Shown here in pieces: positions 17,955-27,423 of a stretch of DNA of 36,617 nucleotides. The DNA is taken from assembly GCA_001567185.1 (NCBI GenBank), contig LNFR01000102.1, positions 1-36,617 of the forward strand, read 5' to 3'. A program made the translations under genes and the position numbers. This stretch comes from Bacteroidetes bacterium OLB12 (GTDB taxonomy: Bacteria > Bacteroidota > Bacteroidia > Cytophagales > Cyclobacteriaceae). The notes under the pieces were generated by a model. The model had not been told where the DNA came from. It saw only the letters and a list, made by a program, of their open reading frames with translations, and searched no databases. Position 1 is the first letter of the stretch. Each line of letters starts with the position of its first letter.

Positions 17955-19432
17955 ATGCGCAAACAACTTCTGATTATACCGCTCCTTTGTGTTGCCCTAG
18001 CGGTTGCCAAAATAATATCCGGCAGGAAGAAAAACTTGCACGCACACATTGCAGCACCTGCCACCAGTTTCCTGAACCTGCCCTGCTCGACAAGAAAACC
18101 TGGACCAAAAAGGTTTTGCCCGAAATGGCTTTTAGAATGGGTATAGACCTATCACAACTCTTCACCTTATCGCATGATTACCCATATGTTTCTAAAACAC
18201 TACCCCAAAGTCCACTGGTTAAGCCCGAAGAATGGGAAGCGATTGTACGATATTTTGAACGAGAGGCCCCCGATACTCTTTTGATAGCAGCCCCGGCGCC
18301 CGCTGCACCCCTCCGCCAATTCAATCCGGAAGCAATTACGCTGCCTGCCTCCAATAACTTCCCGTTGTTTTCATTGTTACAAGTAGATACCCTGAACAAA
18401 CGAATCTATACCAGCAACCGGTTAAACTGGTTGCATCAATGGAACTACTCCTTTCGTGCGATAGACTCCATACAGGTTGGCAGCCCGGTATCATCTGTGG
18501 CCTTACTGCCCGAACCTGTTTTTGCTGCCATGGGCAACATGGATCCCAACGATCAGCCGAAAGGTAAACTAATCCGGTTGGCCAATGGAAAACCCGTGCA
18601 TGTGGCTGATTCTCTCAGGCGGCCTGTCTTTGTTGCTGCGGCTGATTTTAATCAGGATAACCAGATGGATTTTGTGGTTTGCAACTTTGGAAATTATGGT
18701 GGCGACCTGATGGTTCTTGAGAACCAGGGCAATCAAAAATTTAAACGGCATATTTTAAGTCCGCTTCCGGGTGCGCGCAAAGTAATTGTACGCGATTTTA
18801 ATAATGACGGCCTGCCCGATGTGCTGGCCCAACTTACCCAGGGCGATGAGCAAATCAGTCTGTTTACAAATGGAGGAAATTTCCGGTTTAAGATTAATAC
18901 GTTGTTGCGATTTCCTTCCGTTTACGGATCGAGTTATTTCGACATCGTGGACTTTAACAAGGATGGGTACCTGGATATTCTTTACACAAATGGTGATAAT
19001 GCCGATTACTCCATCATCTTAAAACCATACCATGGTGTGCGTATTTTTTTAAATGATGGTAAAAACCAGTTTACCGAAAGTTGGTTTCATCCCATGCATG
19101 GATGCTCGTGGGCAGTTGCCCGCGATTTTGATAAAGATGGTGATGTGGATATTGCCGCCATTGCTTTCTTCCCGGATTTTAAGCGCGCACCCGAACAAAG
19201 TTTTATTTACTTCGAAAACCAGCAAGGCAATCTTGTTGCACATACAACCCCGTTGGCTACCACAGGCCGTTGGCTCGTAATGGAAACTTTTGATATTGAC
19301 GGTGATCAGGACGAGGACATTTTACTGGGTGCGCTGAATTTTAACAATGGAGTTCCGCCAGCCGTTGTAATCGAGTGGAAAAAAAAGCCCGTCTCGCTTC
19401 TGCTTTTACGCAACAACCACAGTGTTTATTAA
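17955..19432 (+). CDS. Lipoprotein with CxxCH motif and VCBS/FG-GAP repeats (frameshift near start)
   Basis: Predicted outer-surface lipoprotein. The ATG at 17955 begins a signal peptide (MRKQLLIIPLLCVALA) in one frame, while the rest lies in another. Adding one G at the GG at 18002-18003 joins them and creates a lipobox VALAGC with Cys18, giving 492 aa. Soon after comes CSTCH, a c-type haem-binding motif, then FPEPALLDKKTW. The body carries at least four calcium-loop repeats of FG-GAP/VCBS type (DFNQDNQMDF, DFNNDGLPDV, DFNKDGYLDI, DFDKDGDVDI, DIDGDQDEDI), suggesting a beta-propeller. Without the correction the frame starts near 17945 and lacks a signal. The function is unknown; CxxCH plus propeller suggests a periplasmic or surface redox role. 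Confidence 0.8.
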
Positions 19433-19489
19433 GTTAATTATTGGTTTCACGCAATCCGTGCGCTAACTTTCCCCTATCAATTTAGCATT

Positions 19490-20788
19490 ATGATCATTCA
19501 GCAGGTTGCATTTGTATTGGTGCTGGTTACTGCCGTTTACTTCATCTACAAACGGATTTCATTAATCCGCAAAACCATTCAATTGGGTAAAGAACCTATC
19601 CTTACAGGGAAGGCCGGCCTGCGGGTTAAAAACATGTTGCTGGTAGCGTTTGGGCAAAAGAAAATGTTTAAGAAACTTATACCGGCAATACTTCACTTTT
19701 TTATTTATGTCGGTTTTCTGGTAATCAACCTGGAGGTGCTGGAGTTTGTGGCCGATGGTGTGCTGGGTACGCATCGCATTTTTGCTCCCTGGCTGGGAAG
19801 TTTTTATCCGGTGTTAATGAACGTGTTTGAGTTTCTGGCGGTGGCCGTGTTACTGGCTTGTGTGTTCTTTCTGGTTCGAAGAAACATTCTGAAAGTGCCC
19901 CGCTTCTGGTCGGCCGAAATGACCCGCTGGCCCCGCCTGGATGCCAACCTGATTCTGATTACTGAAATTGTTTTAATGACGGCCATTCTTACCATGAATG
20001 CAGCCGACCAGGTGTTGCAAACCCGCGACTCACATTATGTAAGTACCGGTTCGCTGTTCTTTAGTTCATACCTGGTCCCACTCCTTCAAAATAGCAGTAC
20101 GCCATCACTAATTCTGATTGAACGCTTTGCCTGGTGGTTTCACATTATCGGTATTCTGGGTTTTGCGGTATATGTTACCTATTCCAAACACCTTCATATT
20201 TTTCTCGCCTTTCCGAATACCTACTTTGCCAACCTGGAACCCAAAGGGCAGATTAAAAACATGCCGGTAGTTACACGCGAAGTAAAATCAATGTTAGGGT
20301 TAGAGACATCCACCACTACCAGTGAGCCAGGAAGATTTGGGGCAAAAGATGTAAATGATTTAGCGTGGACAAACCTGATGGCGGCCTACGCATGTACGGA
20401 GTGTGGACGTTGTACGTCCGAGTGCCCCGCTAATCAAACCGGGAAAAAACTTTCGCCCCGTAAAATTATGATGGACACGCGCGACCGGTTAGAGGTTGTT
20501 GGTAAAAGTTTATTGGCTGGCGGGCCCGGGTTAAACGATGGAAAAACATTGCTGAATGACTACATCAGTAAAGAAGAAATAAATGCCTGCACCAGTTGCA
20601 ATGCCTGTGTAGAAGCGTGCCCGGTTATGATTAATCCTTTGGAGATCATTATCGAGCTAAGGCGCTATGTGGCTATGGAAGAATCCGGGTCGCCCGCGCA
20701 ATGGAACAGTATGTTCCAAAACATGGAAACCAGTTTCGCACCATGGAAGTTTTCTGCAGCCGATCGGTTTAATTGGTCTAAAGATTAA
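19490..20788 (+). CDS. Membrane-bound (Fe-S)-binding protein, HdrC-like with NarI-like N-terminus
   Basis: Probable quinone-linked electron-transfer subunit of 432 aa. Membrane segments lie near residues 3-20, 66-88, 108-130, 152-170 and 213-231, with histidines (H69, H218, H234, H236) that could bind b-haem as in NarI-like domains. The soluble part has two [4Fe-4S] ferredoxin-type motifs: C302, C305, C308, C312P and C367, C370, C373, C377P. Homologues commonly pair with a CCG-domain HdrB-like protein, present here at 21784. Between them sits an AbiEii-type toxin-antitoxin module. The partner donor (for example ETF) is inference. Confidence 0.88.
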   Translation: MIIQQVAFVLVLVTAVYFIYKRISLIRKTIQLGKEPILTGKAGLRVKNMLLVAFGQKKMFKKLIPAILHFFIYVGFLVINLEVLEFVADGVLGTHRIFAPWLGSFYPVLMNVFEFLAVAVLLACVFFLVRRNILKVPRFWSAEMTRWPRLDANLILITEIVLMTAILTMNAADQVLQTRDSHYVSTGSLFFSSYLVPLLQNSSTPSLILIERFAWWFHIIGILGFAVYVTYSKHLHIFLAFPNTYFANLEPKGQIKNMPVVTREVKSMLGLETSTTTSEPGRFGAKDVNDLAWTNLMAAYACTECGRCTSECPANQTGKKLSPRKIMMDTRDRLEVVGKSLLAGGPGLNDGKTLLNDYISKEEINACTSCNACVEACPVMINPLEIIIELRRYVAMEESGSPAQWNSMFQNMETSFAPWKFSAADRFNWSKD

Positions 20789-20789
20789 A

Positions 20790-21080
20790 ATGGAAAATTA
20801 CATCGTACATAAATTACCCAAACATCTTTTTTGGGATAGCGACTTAAGCCTGCTGGACGATGTGGAGCATCATGAAAAAATTATTGTCCGCACGTTTGAG
20901 CGCGGAGACTTAGAAGATATGGCCCTGGTAATGGCATACTATGGAAGGGAGATTTGTGCCGATGTACTCAAGAATGCATTTTCACTTAACGAGAGTGCGA
21001 TAATTTTTGCCAGCACTTTTTTGGGTATCGCTAAAGCTGACTTTGAGGCAAGTAAGCATGAACAACACTTTGCGCTATGA
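20790..21080 (+). CDS. Putative antitoxin partner of AbiEii-type toxin
   Basis: Small protein of 96 aa, starting one base after the HdrC-like stop (MENYIVHKLPKHLFWDSD). It has the segment ERGDLEDMALVMAYYGRE followed by helices. I recognise this as the short protein often encoded before AbiEii-family nucleotidyltransferases in Bacteroidota, but no named domain motif can be pointed to. It overlaps the toxin gene by 4 nt (ATGA, 21077-21080), as toxin-antitoxin pairs do. Confidence 0.72.
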   Translation: MENYIVHKLPKHLFWDSDLSLLDDVEHHEKIIVRTFERGDLEDMALVMAYYGREICADVLKNAFSLNESAIIFASTFLGIAKADFEASKHEQHFAL

Positions 21081-21787
21081 GTCTTCATTATTTAACTGTA
21101 AGCGAAGCCATGCGATCACTCTTAGGTGATTTGATGCGAAGTGATTCACTAAAATTATTCAGGTTGGTAGGTGGTACCTCACTTGCACTACAACTAGGGC
21201 ATAGGTTATCGGTGGATATAGATCTATTTGCCGGTGGCCGAACGGAGTTGCCTTTAACCATTTCAAACGCATTGGCTGAACAATTTCCAGGTGATTTCAT
21301 ACTGAATCGCATGCAACAACATGGATTTTCAGCAACTATCCGTGGTATAAAAGTGGATGTGTACGATTGGAAAATCCCCTTTACCGATGATGGTATTTTT
21401 GAGGACGGGATAAGACTTGCTTCAACAAAAGACATTTTTGCCTATAAGTGCGAAGCGGTTTTAGGCAGGCGCACCGAAAAAGATTATGTTGATATTGCTG
21501 AAATATCTAAACATTATACACTTGCTGATTTATTTGATTGCTTTCGTAAGCGGTATCCCCATATTTCAAAAGGAGCTGTACTGGCAATTCTTTTAAAACC
21601 TGAATTATTCGAACGCGATTCCAGCATTCGGTATTTGAACGGAGAAACATGGGAAGACTATGTGCTGTTACTTACAAGCAAAATTTCAGAGTTTGAAAAT
21701 GCAATTGAACAGGCATCTAAAGGTAAATTGGACGAACGCGAGAAGTATATTCAATCCCTCATTGAACAAAAAAGGAAAAAACAATGA
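21077..21787 (+). CDS. Nucleotidyltransferase, AbiEii/AbiGii toxin family
   Basis: Toxin of the type IV AbiE group. These DNA polymerase beta-like nucleotidyltransferases act on tRNA or nucleotides and can give abortive phage resistance. The 236-aa protein has the motif GGTSLAL (32-38), the metal-binding SVDIDLF (D47 and D49), and a third conserved segment DIFAYKCEAVLGRRTEKDYVD (Lys124, Asp136, Asp139), quoted in part. The stop overlaps the start of the HdrB-like gene (ATGA, 21784-21787). The module therefore sits inside the operon with translational coupling at its 3' end. Confidence 0.9.
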   Translation: MSLHYLTVSEAMRSLLGDLMRSDSLKLFRLVGGTSLALQLGHRLSVDIDLFAGGRTELPLTISNALAEQFPGDFILNRMQQHGFSATIRGIKVDVYDWKIPFTDDGIFEDGIRLASTKDIFAYKCEAVLGRRTEKDYVDIAEISKHYTLADLFDCFRKRYPHISKGAVLAILLKPELFERDSSIRYLNGETWEDYVLLLTSKISEFENAIEQASKGKLDEREKYIQSLIEQKRKKQ

Positions 21788-22566
21788 CTGCCCCTACCCT
21801 TGCTGAACTTACTGCCAAAGGCGAAACTCCCGAAATAGTTTTTTGGGTGGGTTGTGCCGGCTCGTTTGACGATCGCGCCAAGCGCGTAACCAAAGCATTC
21901 GTAAAAATTCTCAATGCCACCAATACAAAGTTTGCCGTTTTAGGCAATGAAGAAACCTGCACAGGCGACCCGGCCCGAAGAGCCGGTAATGAATTTTTGT
22001 TTCAGATGCAGGCCATCAATAACATCCAGATATTAAATGGATATGGGGTAAAGAAAATCGTTACCGCCTGCCCGCATTGTTTCAATACTATTAAAAACGA
22101 ATATCCCGAGTTGGGTGGAACGTACGAAGTTATTCATCACTCCACCTACCTGCAACAACTCATAAATGAAGGCAAAATAAAACTCACGGATACCAGCAGC
22201 TTCAAAGGTCAAAAAATTACCTATCACGATTCCTGTTACTTAGGCCGTGCCAATAACATTTACGAAGCTCCGCGCGAAGTATTACAGGCACTGGATGCCG
22301 ACCTGGTTGAAATGAAACGCTGCCGCACAACCGGCTTGTGCTGCGGTGCCGGGGGTGCACAAATGTTTAAAGAGCCGGAGAAAGGCACCAAAGACATTAA
22401 TGTAGCGCGGGCCGAAGAAGCGCTCGAAACCGGTGCCAAAACCATAGCCGTAGCCTGCCCCTTCTGCATGACTATGTTAACCGATGGTGTTAAGAACAAA
22501 GAGAAAGAAGCCGAAGTAAAAGTGAAAGACCTTGCCGAACTAATTGCCGAAGCCCAGGGTTTGTGA
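21784..22566 (+). CDS. (Fe-S)-binding protein with two CCG domains, HdrB-like
   Basis: Cysteine-rich protein of 260 aa, related to the HdrB subunit of heterodisulfide reductase and to GlpC/LutA-type proteins. The first cysteine-rich unit has C24, C59 (EETCTGDPARRAGNE) and C96/C99 (CPHC). The second has C151, C186-C187-G (LCCGAGGAQMF) and C225/C228 (CPFC). It probably holds an iron-sulfur centre that passes electrons to or from the membrane HdrC-like protein at 19490. Its start overlaps the AbiEii toxin stop, although its functional partner lies upstream of the toxin-antitoxin pair. Confidence 0.9.
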   Translation: MTAPTLAELTAKGETPEIVFWVGCAGSFDDRAKRVTKAFVKILNATNTKFAVLGNEETCTGDPARRAGNEFLFQMQAINNIQILNGYGVKKIVTACPHCFNTIKNEYPELGGTYEVIHHSTYLQQLINEGKIKLTDTSSFKGQKITYHDSCYLGRANNIYEAPREVLQALDADLVEMKRCRTTGLCCGAGGAQMFKEPEKGTKDINVARAEEALETGAKTIAVACPFCMTMLTDGVKNKEKEAEVKVKDLAELIAEAQGL

Positions 22567-22593
22567 AATTGGGCCTCCTTATTTAAAAAAATT

Positions 22594-23094
22594 ATGTTTG
22601 TTCCATTCGAAACTTTACCAGCCAATAGCCGCGTGTGGATTTACACGGGCCAAAGAACCTTTACCAAAAACGAAGTTGAAACCATACATAGCCTGCTCCT
22701 TCCGTTTTGCCAGCAATGGGAAGCACACGGACATCCACTTCAATCTTCTTTCAGTATTCTGGATAATCAATTTGTGGTATTGGCTGTAAATGAAGATTTC
22801 CACAACCCCAGTGGTTGTTCCATTGATAGTTCGGTTGGTGTGTTGCGTAAAATGGAAGAAGTTACAGGCATCGATTTACTCGATCGCTCGCGCGTGCCCT
22901 TCCTGATCAATGGAAAAATTGAACTAATCCCGCTTGCACATCTGAAAATACAGTTTCAGAATGGCATTTTAAAGGCCAACACCATCACCTTCCATACAAT
23001 GGCCACTGCCAAACACCAGCTTGAAAACTGGAAATTACCCGCAGAAAACACCTGGCTGGCAAAATATTTACCAACCACAGCGTTTACACACTAG
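22594..23094 (+). CDS. Conserved Bacteroidota protein of unknown function
   Basis: Protein of 166 aa without signal peptide or membrane segments. I recall similar proteins in Bacteroidota with the pattern FVPFE...RVWIY and SGCSIDSSV, sometimes labelled ABC transporter ATPase. No Walker A or B motif is visible here, so that label is not supported. The motif NPSGCSIDSSVGVLRKM and the C-terminal ENTWLAKYLP look like the conserved core. It lies 27 nt after the HdrB-like gene and may be in the same operon. Confidence 0.8.
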   Translation: MFVPFETLPANSRVWIYTGQRTFTKNEVETIHSLLLPFCQQWEAHGHPLQSSFSILDNQFVVLAVNEDFHNPSGCSIDSSVGVLRKMEEVTGIDLLDRSRVPFLINGKIELIPLAHLKIQFQNGILKANTITFHTMATAKHQLENWKLPAENTWLAKYLPTTAFTH

Positions 23095-23134
23095 CACATA
23101 ATTTTTTGTATTTTTAAAACCTTGTGCACAGTCT

Positions 23135-25135
23135 ATGAGAATGAAAGTTGTAGCGGTAATGGTAATGGGGTTGTTGCTGGCGGGTTGCAGTGCCGAAAAA
23201 AAAGCCAACAAGGCATTTACACTGGGCAAATACGAAACAGTAATTAACTATTACAAGGATGTGGTGAAGAAGCAACCCAACAATGGGGTTGCCAATTTCT
23301 ATGTGGCCGAATCGTACCGCCAGTCCAACCGAATAAAAGAAGCTGAACCATTTTATGCCAAAGCAGGTGGTAAAGGGGTTAACCCCGACACTGCAAAGTT
23401 TTATTATGCCAAATCCTTACAGGCAAATGCGAAGTATGCCGAAGCACGTGAAGTCCTTCAGGCCCTGGTTGCCAACACCAAAGATGAAAAACTAAAAGAC
23501 CGGGCCGGCAAAGAACTTTCGGGTATTGATTACCTGGATAAACTCAACCAAAAGAAAAGTTTTTATAAGATTAAAAACCTGGAAGCCATTAACACTCCTT
23601 TTACCGAGTATGCTCCGGTTTACTCCAATGGGCAGTTATACTTTACTTCTTCCAGATCAAATGCTAAAATCTATGAGGCCACCGGTACTCCTTTTACCGA
23701 TTTATATGTTGCCGCTACCAATGGCGCGAATGTAGATGTAAGCACCATTGCCCCACTACCCGATTTTATTAATGCTGCCAACATTAATGAAGGCACCATC
23801 ACCTTTACCCCCGATGGTAAAACCATGATCTTTGGCAAAGGAAACAGCGGCAAGCGCAAAGGTGCCCCCGATGTTGATCTTTACCTTTCGCGTTACCGAA
23901 ATGGAACATGGGAAGAACCCATCCCTCTCAACATTAATCAACCCGATGCGTGGGAATCAACCCCGGCTCTTGCACCCGATGGCCGCACGCTTTATTTCTC
24001 ATCCAACCGCAAAGGAGGCTACGGAGGGTTGGATTTATACTCCGCCCAAATGGATGGCCGGGGAAGGTTTAGCCGCGTGCGTAACCTGGGGCCCGAAATC
24101 AACACAGCAGGATCAGAACTGTTTCCGCATGTTGCCGATAACGGGAAATTATACTTTTCATCTGATGGCCACCCGGGTTATGGCATGCTTGATATTTTCG
24201 TTGTGAATCGTGCCAACGGAAAAACCGTTGTTGAAAACCTGGGGCAACCGGTAAACTCAACTGCTGATGATTTTGGTATTTTTCTTTTCAAGGCCGATCG
24301 TGGATTTTTTACTTCCAACCGCGAAGGAGGGAAAGGGGATGATGATATTTATACGTTTGTAAATGAAGACCCCGATCTGAAAGTAGTGAACTACTACCTG
24401 GCCGGTGTTACCTATATGACGCGCAAAGACAGTACGCGTGAAATCCTGCCCAACACCAAAGTAACTTTACTCGATCAGGAGGGAGTCGGCATGCAGGAAT
24501 TTGTAACCGGCAATGATGGCAAGTTTTTGTTTCGCGTGTATGAAAATGAAAGCTACACCTTAGTAGGCGAGACCGATGGATTTATTACCAAGCGTCAGCC
24601 TTATACAACCATTGGCAAATCTGTACCGCTTGAAACCTTAAAAGATCTGGTAACTAACATTACCCTGGATACCATCCTGGTTTTAGACCGGAAAGAAAGA
24701 GGCCGCACGTTTGTCTTAAATAACATTTACTTTGGTTACGATTCGGCCGATATTCGAAGAGAAGCTGCGCGTGAGTTAGACAAACTGGTAACCCTTTTAA
24801 ACGATAACCCCGACCTTAAAATTGAGATGGGCTCGCACACCGATAGCATTGCTTCGGATGCATATAACATCGAGTTGTCTCAACGCAGGGCCCAGGCCAC
24901 CGTTAACTATCTTATCCGAAAAGGGATTGATGCCACGCGGTTGGAAGCCAAAGGGTATGGCGAATCAAAGCCAATTGCCCGCAACACAAATCCGGATGGT
25001 ACCGATAATCCGGCCGGCCGGCAGCGAAACCGCAGAACGGAATTTAAGATTCTGGAAATCGGAACGTACATCCGCAAAGACGATGAAGATGAAGAAGATC
25101 GCTTCTTCCGGAATAATGAGTTGAAGAAGAATTAA
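23135..25135 (+). CDS. PorE-like lipoprotein: TPR, PD40 propeller, carboxypeptidase-regulatory-like and OmpA domains
   Basis: Periplasmic lipoprotein of 666 aa. The lipobox is LLLAGC (Cys18). TPR-like helices cover about 20-150 (YYKDVVKKQPNNGVANF and following). Residues about 165-400 contain PD40/WD40-like repeats (TFTPDGKTMIF, ALAPDGRTLYFSSNRKGG, ADNGKLYFSSDG). Next is a carboxypeptidase-regulatory-like fold, then a C-terminal OmpA peptidoglycan-binding domain (IYFGYDSADI ... GSHTDS ... LSQRRAQATVNYL ... RQRNRRTEF). This order equals that of PorE, a component linking the type IX secretion machinery to peptidoglycan. Several paralogues with this order exist in the phylum, so the exact role is uncertain. 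Confidence 0.88.
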   Translation: MRMKVVAVMVMGLLLAGCSAEKKANKAFTLGKYETVINYYKDVVKKQPNNGVANFYVAESYRQSNRIKEAEPFYAKAGGKGVNPDTAKFYYAKSLQANAKYAEAREVLQALVANTKDEKLKDRAGKELSGIDYLDKLNQKKSFYKIKNLEAINTPFTEYAPVYSNGQLYFTSSRSNAKIYEATGTPFTDLYVAATNGANVDVSTIAPLPDFINAANINEGTITFTPDGKTMIFGKGNSGKRKGAPDVDLYLSRYRNGTWEEPIPLNINQPDAWESTPALAPDGRTLYFSSNRKGGYGGLDLYSAQMDGRGRFSRVRNLGPEINTAGSELFPHVADNGKLYFSSDGHPGYGMLDIFVVNRANGKTVVENLGQPVNSTADDFGIFLFKADRGFFTSNREGGKGDDDIYTFVNEDPDLKVVNYYLAGVTYMTRKDSTREILPNTKVTLLDQEGVGMQEFVTGNDGKFLFRVYENESYTLVGETDGFITKRQPYTTIGKSVPLETLKDLVTNITLDTILVLDRKERGRTFVLNNIYFGYDSADIRREAARELDKLVTLLNDNPDLKIEMGSHTDSIASDAYNIELSQRRAQATVNYLIRKGIDATRLEAKGYGESKPIARNTNPDGTDNPAGRQRNRRTEFKILEIGTYIRKDDEDEEDRFFRNNELKKN

Positions 25136-25285
25136 GCAGTCATTCGCTTCTTATCAGTATCCGGCCAATCTTAACCTACATTAAGAAATACAAAACATGG
25201 CGTGCGTGCTTTTGTACGATTGAACTCAATACGTACAGGTTATGTTGTGTTGTTGTCTTTACATAAAGCGTAAGCGTTTTCATCT

Positions 25286-26113
25286 ATGAGTTTACACACA
25301 CTCCATACCATTTCCACTGCTTTTGAGCCAACTGAAAAAATGCCTGTATTGTTCTTAGGCCATGGAAGCCCCATGAACGCAATTGAAGAAAATGAATTTG
25401 TGGCTGGTTTTCGTCAGGCGGGCCGCGAACTTCCAAAGCCCAAAGCAATATTGGTTGTATCGGCACATTGGGAAACCCGCGGTACCCAGGTTACCGCCAT
25501 GCAAAACCCACGCACCATTCATGATTTTGGCGGATTTCCAAAAGCACTTTTTGATGTTCAGTATCCTGCACCCGGAAGTCCGGAGTTAGCACAAGAAACC
25601 AAAAACACGGTAACGAAAACAGAAATCGGACTAGACCACGCCTGGGGGCTGGATCATGGGGCCTGGAGTGTGGTGAAGCATCTTTATCCAAATGCAGATG
25701 TGCCTGTTATTCAAATGAGCATTGACCATTTTCAATCTCCCGCCTATCATTATGAACTGGCACAGGAGCTCGCATCGCTGCGCAAAAAAGGTGTACTCAT
25801 TATCGGGAGTGGTAACATGGTACATAACCTGCGGCTGGTAGCGTGGAACAAACTGAATACGCCCAACTTTGCTTTCGACTGGGCATTGGAAGCAAGTGAT
25901 AAGATGAGGCAGTTCATTCTGGCAGGCGATCATCAGGCACTTATTAATTTTTCTGCCCTGGGAAAATCTTTTCAATTGGCCATACCAACCCCTGAACATT
26001 ACATACCGTTGTTGTATGCGCTGGGGTTGAAAACAGAAGATGAACCAATCCGTTTATTTAACGATAAAGCCGTGGGAGGTTCCATAACTATGACCTCTGT
26101 AAAAATTGGTTAA
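25286..26113 (+). CDS. Extradiol ring-cleavage dioxygenase, DODA/LigB type (YgiD-like)
   Basis: Member of the class III extradiol dioxygenase (LigB) superfamily, close to the YgiD/4,5-DOPA dioxygenase group, 275 aa. Probable metal ligands are H26 (LFLGHGSPM), H61 (VVSAHWET), H180 (GSGNMVHNLR) and H238 (TPEHYIPLLYALG). The motif LDHGAWSVVKHLYP is typical of the group. A second Met at residue 19 is a possible start and would give a length closer to YgiD. The true substrate is unknown. Monocistronic, with about 150 nt of gene-free sequence before it and 228 nt after it. Confidence 0.88.
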   Translation: MSLHTLHTISTAFEPTEKMPVLFLGHGSPMNAIEENEFVAGFRQAGRELPKPKAILVVSAHWETRGTQVTAMQNPRTIHDFGGFPKALFDVQYPAPGSPELAQETKNTVTKTEIGLDHAWGLDHGAWSVVKHLYPNADVPVIQMSIDHFQSPAYHYELAQELASLRKKGVLIIGSGNMVHNLRLVAWNKLNTPNFAFDWALEASDKMRQFILAGDHQALINFSALGKSFQLAIPTPEHYIPLLYALGLKTEDEPIRLFNDKAVGGSITMTSVKIG

Positions 26114-26341
26114 TCGATTTTCGTTTTTTTAGGTGCGACCAATTATAAGAAGAGTGCATTCTGTCGGATTATTTGGCACACCGGTTGCACTTGTTGTTAT
26201 AAAGTCGTGGAGGCACCTGCCAAACCACAACAAATTCATATCTTTAACGAGAAAATAAAATTGTGTCAACGGCCAGCACCTTCTTTTATTGATACAATAA
26301 AAACCATGCGAATGGGTTATCAAAAAGCAAACAAAACAAAC

Positions 26342-26884
26342 ATGAAAAATCTACTGGTACTTGTATTTCTATTTGCCTTTGGCAGTCTTTCGCACGCGCA
26401 AGTTATCGGCAAACAATTTCCTGATATGGAAGCCGAAACGGTGGAAGATAAAAAAGTGAATCTCCCTGCCGATACGAAAGGCAAATACACGTTGCTTGGG
26501 TTGGCCTACTCCAAAAAATCAGAAGATGAACTTAACACGTGGTTCAGCCCTATCTATAATAAGTTTGTAAGAAAAGCTACCGGTATGATGGCCGGCATGG
26601 GCTACGATGTGAATGTTTATTTTGTACCCATGTTTACAGGGGTAAATGCAGCCGCCACCGGCACCGCCAAGAAGAAGGCAATCAAAAATGTAGATCCTGC
26701 TTTGTTACCAAACATTCTATTCTATAAAGGGGAATTAAAATCGTATAAAGAAGCCCTTGATTTCGAAAAGAAAGACATCCCCTATTTTTTTGTATTGGAT
26801 GCTGATGGAAAAATTGTTTACGCAACCTCCGGCCGCTTTACAGAAGATAAACTGGATGAAATAGAAGAGTCGATAGAAGATTAG
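26342..26884 (+). CDS. Secreted thioredoxin-fold-like protein lacking CxxC
   Basis: Protein of 180 aa. The start is set at 26342 because it begins a clear signal peptide (MKNLLVLVFLFAFGSLSHA, cleavage after Ala19); the frame is open upstream. The layout suggests a thioredoxin/peroxiredoxin-like fold: GKQFPDMEAET at the N-terminus, KYTLLGLAYSKKSEDEL where a redox motif would lie, and PYFFVLDADGKIVYATSG near the end. There is no CxxC or peroxidatic Cys, so it is probably not redox active. Family assignment is tentative; an ATP10-like relation is possible but not shown. Confidence 0.65.
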   Translation: MKNLLVLVFLFAFGSLSHAQVIGKQFPDMEAETVEDKKVNLPADTKGKYTLLGLAYSKKSEDELNTWFSPIYNKFVRKATGMMAGMGYDVNVYFVPMFTGVNAAATGTAKKKAIKNVDPALLPNILFYKGELKSYKEALDFEKKDIPYFFVLDADGKIVYATSGRFTEDKLDEIEESIED

Positions 26885-26934
26885 TGCCATTTTGTTTCTA
26901 TTACGGCAAACCGTAATTTCCGTAAAAGAAACCT

Positions 26935-27421
26935 ATGAATACCCCCCCAAAAGGCTAATTTTGGCGAACTGCTCGCCAAGTCAATTATACCCAAAGTGCA
27001 ATTTATTGTCTTGCTGGTAGCAGCCATCGGCCTCATCTTTCATTATCTTAACTTAAACGGCAGTGCTGATATGTTAATGATTGGTTCCTCGACATTAGCC
27101 GGGGCCTTTTTTCTATCAGCCTTTGTTACGGTTACCATTTCGCCTACGAGTAAGCATAGCCGAATTGCATTGCTTCTTTACAAAATAATATACCTGGCTG
27201 CCTCTGTGGTATTAATAGGGATTTTATTCTACATCTTAAAATTTGAGGGCTACCACCAGCTTTTGCTGATGGGCTGCATAGGCCTTGGGGGCGGTATTCT
27301 TCTTGCGGCTACCCAGATAAGTAATCGTGATAATCTGAGGATTCTTTTTAGGCCACTGATCACAACGCTGCCCGTATTTTTACTGGGTCCCTATTTTCTC
27401 TATAAACTTTCTACCCTTTAA
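26935..27421 (+). CDS. Small multi-pass membrane protein, frameshift at C7 tract after the start
   Basis: Hydrophobic protein with segments near IVLLVAAIGLIF, LMIGSSTLAGAFFLSAF, ASVVLIGILFYIL and PVFLLGPYFLY, so about four membrane helices. The most natural start is the ATG at 26935, but that frame stops after seven codons. Removing one C from the C7 run (26942-26948) gives MNTPQKANFGELLAKSIIP joined to the long frame, 161 aa in all. As the sequence stands, the usable start is the GTG at 26996 (141 aa). It precedes the PrsW gene by 2 nt and is probably in that operon. No family recognised with confidence. Confidence 0.7.
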
Positions 27422-27423
27422 AC

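Noticed and set aside
22594-23094. ABC transporter ATPase label for this family
   Set aside because: No Walker A, Walker B or signature motif is present in the 166 aa.
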